From contig CAUJGJ010000066.1 in assembly GCA_963170055.1 (NCBI GenBank), positions 1-12,000 of the forward strand: a stretch of 12,000 nt of DNA. The letters run 5' to 3'. Of this stretch, positions 7,708-12,000 are shown one piece after another (the first letter of the stretch is position 1; each line of letters begins with the position of its first letter). Origin of the DNA: Halisarca cf. caerulea (taxonomy: Eukaryota > Porifera > Demospongiae > Chondrillida > Halisarcidae). The notes beneath the pieces are model-generated. The model did not search any database, was not told the origin of the DNA, and was given only the letters and a program-made list of their open reading frames with translations. The position numbers were made by a program, and so were the translations under genes.

Positions 7708-10700
7708 GTTATTGTAGTTAACTGTGTTTTGACAAGGTGTATCATTTTGTTGATTTTCTTGACCATGTAGTCCAGTTTTATTGCAATTTTGCCCACTAAT
7801 TTGCAAATTGTGACGCTGTACTCTACATTAGCGTGTTTACTGGTGCATGTATTCCTCATTGCCTGCATATAAAGAAGTCCATGCGAAAATTCTGAATCCA
7901 TCCGATTTGTTTTGTTTGCTTGCACGTTCTAATGACTCGATTACGCGTATGGTAGAATCACTTTCAGTTCTTTCTCTTTTTCAGAGATACGAGGACAGAG
8001 TGGCTTTGATATTGTCATGGGTAAGTTGAAAACTGCACTAACTCTAATTCTCTGACGTGCTCCTACGTACGCATGCCATTCCACTGTCTCAGTGGTCGAC
8101 ATGCCCATGGATAGTATCTGTGTTATGTCTAATATTCGGTACTTTCTCATTATGTGCATGTATTATTGCGCAATAATGTAGTACTGTTACGTTTTACGGG
8201 ATACTTTCTGACATGTGCCTTCGGCTGTCTCAATTGCATGCTTACTGTTAAATTTGGTTGGCAAGTACCTGGGAAAGTACATATGTTTATCCAGATATCA
8301 AGTACTCCTTGCTCGCTCTCTCTCACTCCAGTCCTTGTGTACAGGGCTGTATACCATAGTCTGGTGTTGCCAACTCTTCTCGACACAACGTCACGTCAGT
8401 CTCTAAAAAATGGGCGAGTGAGGTTGGATCAACAGCACCAGGCTATGTATGTATACCCAGGGATCGGTAATTTTGTGTGTACGTGTATTTTAGTTATGCC
8501 ATCATGCTATATCAAAAAAATCGCATAACCGATAAGGACATTATCTTTAGTATCCGATAGCACATACAGACATGATTTTAATGTAGTACATGTTTTCTTG
8601 ACATGTAGTAACGTGTGAAGGAAATCACAAAATCAGAAATCACATCGCGTCTGCACGTAGTGGTCAAAATCTTATCCTTTTTACCTCACACAGCAATCCT
8701 ATGCCACATCATAGTAGCATGATCAGTCACTATCACCACCACCAGTATTCTGCTGTGCAGAACCAGCATCGCTTCCTACTTGCATCTTGCATATTTCCTA
8801 CTTGATTAGGAAGTCAGTTGGTGATGTTAGACTGCTAACAGGGTGGGAAAAGTGTATGTACATATAGTGTGTCTGTGTGCAGGGCTTGGGTCTAACAAGT
8901 TGCCGGTGTTGTTTGGCTGGGATGATGCAGTTAGAGGGTTTACGTGAACATTATGAACACATCAATCTTTTGTCGCTACCATCATCATAGATTATTGAAT
9001 GTGGTCACTTGGTATAGTAAGGTGTGGTGGGTGTTAGTTGGTGTTACAGTTATAGTGTAGAATCTATGTATGCTGTCATCCTTGTAGAACAGGATGTGGT
9101 GTGATGCCGCAACCGGTGGGGTCGGGTCGTATGACTGAATGACCCTTAGACTCAGTGCAGTAATAATTTGGGCAATTTTGATGTGTTGTACACGGTGGGA
9201 TCTCCTTGTTAGGATCCTTTACAGGGGTGTAGGAATGCTCACACAAGTGAGGGGGCCGGAAGGTTTTAGATGTAGAATTAATTTTAACAGCTTAGGTTTC
9301 TTTGTACAGCAATTATGTTAAACACATGTATGATTTTGGGTCCAACTCCTTAAAAGTGAGGGGGCCAGGGCCCCCTTGGCCCCCCTGGTTCCTACACCTA
9401 TGCTTTATATGTAGTGTTAAGGAAGAGTTCACTGTTTGGGGCTGTTTTGTTTAATGTACGTCTTTCTGAACCACTGATTCACAGTGTTAAGATGAAACTC
9501 AGTGGACTACCCTTGAATGTTCCTCCCCAAGAGATTGTTTCATCTTAACAGAAATTTATATTTATAGTGATTTTTACTCTTGGACTGGTAACACATTTTG
9601 TCTTAAGAGAAATTTTGCATTAAGCGAGTTTGTCTTGAGAAATTTCTACTGTAGTAAATTTTCTGGTTGGAAGAGATTTGGATTTTGTAATACAACACAG
9701 CTGGCCAACTGATGGTCCAAGTGAATACGGCTACAAGACATTTGAATGTCTGTCTGAAGCCTTGAAAAATTCTGTTATTGTATATCTCGTCCAACGTGGG
9801 ATCTTTACCAATACACACTGTCGTCTGTAATATACTATATGCATCAGACTGCAAATGTATGGAGTTCACTGCTCCCCCCAATCTTATGACCCCTTCTCCC
9901 CTCGACCACTTGCCTAGCTTGACTTACATAACACCATTACATCCATCGTTGACTCTCCTTAGCTCAGTGATACCTCTAATCTTGCTTCTCGTGTTACCTT
10001 GATTTCCAAGTGCTGCCCTGTGCTCCACTATGCTTATTCCTCTCTTACTCTCAGTACGATTCCTGGTCTGCAGCCAAGAGATGGATGCTTCTACAGCAGC
10101 TGCTCGAACAAAGCTCAGAAAAGCATCAGAGTAGGATGTATCGTGTCCTTGATGCTTCTGTTCCCAAGAAGAGTTTGGATTTCACGCGTGAACTCCCTCA
10201 TCACTTGTGTCTAAAGATCTTCGGCCTGCTGGATCCTCGTAGTCTGTGCAGAGCTGCTAAAGTATGGGATTGTACGTGTGTGCTCTCTTTTATCTGTTGT
10301 GTGTCAATGAATACAGTGCACCCTCACTTGGGGGACTCCCCATGTTGTGGAAACCTTGTGCCAATGGAATGTTTTGTGTATAAGTTTGGATAGATTGGCA
10401 TAGAAATGAAACATCCTCGGATTAGCGGAACCTCTACACACACATGCACAAGGAACCGTTCCCCTTTTTTCCAGGTCTTTAGGTGTCCACTGTAGAGAGG
10501 TCCACTGTTTAGTACGATCTTACTGCCAACCACCGCTGTCACCTGACAAGTTGGAGTGTCCTATCCAAAGTCACTAATCACAGTTCATTTCAAATCTCTA
10601 TGAGTTTCATCAAGTGTTGTTCGTGTTCTATTGTCATACGTAGGAGTTCTTTTAGCTTATGTGTTGGAAGTACGTATATTGCTGTAAATATGTTAAGAAT

Positions 10701-10828
10701 TCCATTGTACGTACTTGTAAGTACTGTATGTACGTATCTAAGTATTTACATACATATGTACTTACAAACATGTCAGTTCCATCCTTCAAAATATCCAATA
10801 CTAAGGTAGTTTTTAATTTACTGTATAT

Positions 10829-10893
<65 letters not shown>

Positions 10894-10910
10894 CACACAC
10901 ACACACACGT

Positions 10911-10974
<64 letters not shown>

Positions 10975-11189
10975 ACAACCACATGTGCACATAGCTTCAA
11001 ATTGCTGCATCCTCTGTACGGGCTAGGTATGCTGGTATTGGAAGATTCTGTGTGAAGATAACAAGATCTGGAGAGAGAAGTGCCTGAGATTGGGATGGGG
11101 TCTACCCAGACCACCTTTAGACCATGAGACTGGAATCTGGAAGAGACACTATGTTATGTGTGTGTACAACTTGCATTGGGTACCTCCGA

Positions 11190-11267
<78 letters not shown>

Positions 11268-11807
11268 ATGCATGCGTGTGTGCGTGCGTGTGTGTGTGTT
11301 TGTGTGTCTGTGTGTGGGTGGGTGGGTGGGTGAGTATGTGGGTGTGTGCATGTATTTGTGCATTGTGATTCCCTGTACATCCTAATAGTAGGTGGTATAA
11401 ACATACAAGTTTATTATACTCAAGCATGTATACTACATATATCACGATCCTGTATATATACCTGCGGACAAAGCAGCCTGGCATCCATGGCAGTTGACCC
11501 AAGACTAGCCTTTGCTTGTTAGCACCATGTTCCCTTCTGCTGTGTGTGTTTCATGGTGTGATTGTTTGCAATGTGCTAGGATTTGCCCAAAGGCCACAAG
11601 TCAGAGCTGTGTGAGGTTGAAGAGGTGATTGACTCCAGCGACAGTGAGTCTGCAGTGAGCAGTGTGCACTCACTGCCTCCCAAGGAACCAGACATCTTTG
11701 CACACTCCAAGTCTGAGAAGAAGCTAGCACCTTGGAGAGCTCCCAGCAAGCACCCGAAGGATTTACAGAACAAGACAATTTTACTAACTAGCACATCAGA
11801 CACAGGA

Positions 11808-11856
<49 letters not shown>

Positions 11857-11872
11857 TGTTTGTGCGTGTTCG

Positions 11873-11938
<66 letters not shown>

Positions 11939-12000
11939 TGCGTGTGTGTGTATGTGTGTGCTTGCGTGCATGCATGTGTGTGTGGTGTGAGCATGCGTGC
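7606..12000 (+). CDS. FBXO16: F-box protein, FBXO16-like, 5' part; runs off the window
   Basis: An F-box protein would be the substrate adaptor of an SCF ubiquitin ligase, with the F-box binding SKP1. Exons 7606-7707, 7985-8020, 10055-10261, 11027-11191 and 11580-11809 join in frame (246 codons plus two bases; intron phases 0, 0, 0, 0, 2). I recognise FBXO16 by a W-Y-D-S-W segment before the F-box (residues 46-50), the F-box itself (about 91-135: ELPHHLCLKIFGLLDPRSLC then AAKVCWYWK and IWREKC), a following GIWKRHYV segment, and a later PWR..SKHP.D motif. No WD40 or leucine-rich repeats are seen, as in that family. The human protein is about 290 residues, so little coding sequence should remain beyond the window. 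The family is secure; the first exon and exact start are less so. Confidence 0.85.
7985..8020 (+). CDS. FBXO16: FBXO16-like exon 2, 36-nt microexon
   Basis: Twelve codons (RYEDRVALILSW) lie between a strong acceptor (TTCTTTCTCTTTTTCAG) and a perfect donor (TGG|GTAAGT). The final Trp, joined to YDSW of exon 3, recreates the W-[FY]-D-x-W motif that precedes the F-box in FBXO16, and the ED-R-x-AL spacing upstream also fits. Both ends are phase 0. Confidence 0.75.
9222..9401. repeat. Candidate ~180-bp inverted-repeat element with G/C-rich core
   Basis: The left end AGGGGTGTAGGAA (9223-9235) matches the reverse complement of the right end (9389-9401, ATAGGTGTAGGAA) at 11 of 13 positions. A direct repeat AAGTGAGGGGGCC occurs at about 9245 and 9354. 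The right arm has a run of GGCCCCC blocks (9358-9386) that can fold on itself. This contrasts sharply with the AT-rich surroundings, which suggests an inserted element. Confidence 0.5.
9486..9651. repeat. Hairpin and possible degraded CAGT-ended repeat
   Basis: GTTAAGATGAAAC (9486-9498) is a perfect 13-bp inverted repeat of GTTTCATCTTAAC (9537-9549), with a 38-nt loop. Downstream, the reverse complement of the stretch ending at 9651 reads CAGTAGAAATTTCTCAAGAC and is flanked by TA. It resembles the ends of the ~180-bp elements elsewhere in the window. A matching left end is not clear, so the extent is uncertain. Confidence 0.35.
10055..10261 (+). CDS. FBXO16: FBXO16-like exon 3: pre-F-box helices and first half of the F-box
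   Basis: Sixty-nine codons follow acceptor TCTCTTACTCTCAG. The first part (YDSWSAAKRWMLLQQLLEQ) looks like the short amphipathic helices before the F-box in FBXO16 and related proteins. SLDFTRELPHHLCLKIFGLL then begins the F-box, with the conserved L-P and the L-D-P-R-S-L-C-R stretch. The donor AAA|GTATGG is phase 0 and cuts the F-box in two. Confidence 0.88.
10314..10492. repeat. Candidate ~179-bp pogo/Tigger-like MITE in FBXO16-like intron 3
   Basis: The element begins CAGTGCACCCTCACTTGG after TA (10312-10313) and ends CCACTG before TA (10493-10494). The reverse complement of the right end is CAGTGGACACCTAAAGAC. Size and TA-CAGTG...CACTG-TA layout match the elements at 1758-1937 and 3527-3712. 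The neighbouring TAGAGAGGTCCACTG just outside repeats the right-end motif. No internal coding is seen. Confidence 0.5.
10830..10977 (+). repeat. (CA)n microsatellite, ~148 bp
   Basis: A nearly pure CA array with only two interruptions (a G near 10887 and CGTGCA near 10909). It ends about 50 bp upstream of the exon 4 acceptor. The long Cys-Val and Thr-His open frames here, and on the opposite strand, are artefacts of the repeat. Confidence 0.97.
11027..11191 (+). CDS. FBXO16: FBXO16-like exon 4: second half of the F-box
   Basis: Fifty-five codons beginning VCWYWKILCEDNKIWREKC, the F-box C-terminal half, then GWGLPRP and GIWKRHYVMCVYNLHW. The acceptor is GGGCTAG, and a stop codon lies just upstream in frame, which fixes the edge. 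The donor is AAG|GTGTGT, where the intron's first base is also the first base of a (GT)n microsatellite. The exon is phase 0 at both ends, so skipping it would keep the frame but destroy the F-box. Confidence 0.88.
11192..11345 (+). repeat. (GT)n microsatellite starting at the exon 4 splice donor
   Basis: Perfect (GT)n runs from 11192 to about 11266, then becomes imperfect with GCATGC, GTGCGTGC, TTTG and a (GGGT) block to about 11345. Its first GT is the predicted 5' splice site of intron 4 (11192-11579). The rest of that 388-bp intron has no other feature I can name. Confidence 0.95.
11316..11330 (+). repeat. G-quadruplex motif, four GGG runs with single-T loops
   Basis: The stretch reads GGGTGGGTGGGTGGG on the coding strand. 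Single-nucleotide loops are the arrangement known to favour very stable parallel quadruplexes, here in both DNA and the intron RNA. Confidence 0.7.
11580..11809 (+). CDS. FBXO16: FBXO16-like exon 5: acidic/serine linker and PWR-KHP motif
   Basis: Encodes 76 codons plus two bases after acceptor TGTGCTAG. It starts DLPKGHKSELCEVEEVIDSS, then a Ser-rich acidic stretch likely to be disordered, then SEKKLAPWRAPSKHPKDL, which I recognise as the C-terminal conserved block of FBXO16. The donor GGAAG|GTGTGT again lies at the first unit of a (GT)n array, phase 2. The remaining exons are outside the window. Confidence 0.8.
11810..11965 (+). repeat. (GT)n microsatellite starting at the exon 5 splice donor
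   Basis: (GT)n begins with the predicted donor at 11810 and runs to about 11853. It is interrupted by TTTGTGTTTGTGCGTGTTCGCA, then continues as a second long run (about 11877-11930) and degenerate TGTG/TGCATG sequence to the window edge. The intron's acceptor is not in the window. Confidence 0.95.

Larger units (their letters stand above)
8021..10054 (+). other. FBXO16-like intron 2
   Basis: A 2034-bp phase 0 intron. Its first 1.2 kb has nothing I recognise beyond a 16-bp palindrome at 8162-8177. Candidate elements at 9222-9401 and 9486-9651 are listed separately. The last 300 bp is pyrimidine-rich, which suits the acceptor at 10054. No extra in-frame exon is needed, because exons 2 and 3 join directly across a conserved motif. 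Confidence 0.75.
10262..11026 (+). other. FBXO16-like intron 3
   Basis: A 765-bp phase 0 intron that splits the F-box. It contains the ~180-bp CAGTG element (10314-10492), GTACGTAC/TACATA-rich sequence around 10660-10760, and the long (CA)n array (10830-10977) ending about 50 bp before the acceptor. Confidence 0.8.

Noticed and set aside
7539..7925. 128-codon minus-strand frame over the start of the F-box gene
   Set aside because: It overlaps the predicted exon 1 and the shared promoter on the opposite strand and has no recognisable domain. The FBXO16-like exon model explains the region better.
10813..11010. Long Cys-Val or Thr-His open frames on both strands over 10650-11010, 11090-11500 and 11576-11994
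   Set aside because: They are dinucleotide-repeat artefacts with no codon structure of their own. Only the exon parts (11027-11191 and 11580-11809, plus strand) are supported by splice sites and homology.
1..12000. A new multi-gene defence, biosynthetic or mobile system
   Set aside because: The window holds two ordinary animal genes of known families plus non-coding repeats. Nothing supports a novel multi-gene system.

Overview
This is animal genomic DNA: two intron-containing genes lie head to head, with consensus GT...AG splice sites, introns of about 0.3 to 2 kb, an AT-rich background, long (CA)n/(GT)n microsatellites and several short inverted-repeat elements that look like MITEs. There are no bacterial operons, Shine-Dalgarno sites or CRISPR arrays. 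The gene families exist only in animals, and the compact but repeat-rich introns suggest a non-vertebrate metazoan. A marine invertebrate such as a sponge is my guess, with low confidence because the species cannot be read from the window.

The left and centre (671-7374, minus strand) hold a complete organic anion transporter (OATP/SLCO) gene. I rebuilt it as six coding exons: 7374-7206, 6677-6364, 4628-3849, 3045-2902, 2292-2111 and 1037-671. They join in frame to 1956 nt (651 residues plus stop). All ten splice sites are GT/AG, and the protein has the expected order of N-terminal helices, WVGAWW-like signature, Kazal-like cysteine-rich extracellular loop and C-terminal helices.

The right part (7606 to beyond 12000, plus strand) holds the 5' part of an F-box gene that I recognise as FBXO16-like. 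Five coding exons are visible: 7606-7707, 7985-8020, 10055-10261, 11027-11191 and 11580-11809. It continues past the window edge. The two start codons are only about 230 bp apart, so the genes probably share a bidirectional promoter, which contains a CACGTG E-box. A transporter and a ubiquitin-ligase adaptor have no known joint pathway, so any link is regulatory at most.

The introns carry most of the unusual structure. Three elements of about 180 bp share pogo/Tigger-like CAGTG...CACTG ends, two of them with clear flanking TA. Three further inverted-repeat elements of about 226, 390 and 180 bp look unrelated to these. In the F-box gene, three consecutive introns carry long dinucleotide arrays. 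One (CA)n array lies upstream of exon 4 and a (GT)n array begins exactly at that exon's 5' splice site, so the two could pair in the pre-mRNA around the exon. A second intron also begins directly with (GT)n. I see no new multi-gene system; these splice-site repeats are the most interesting signal here.
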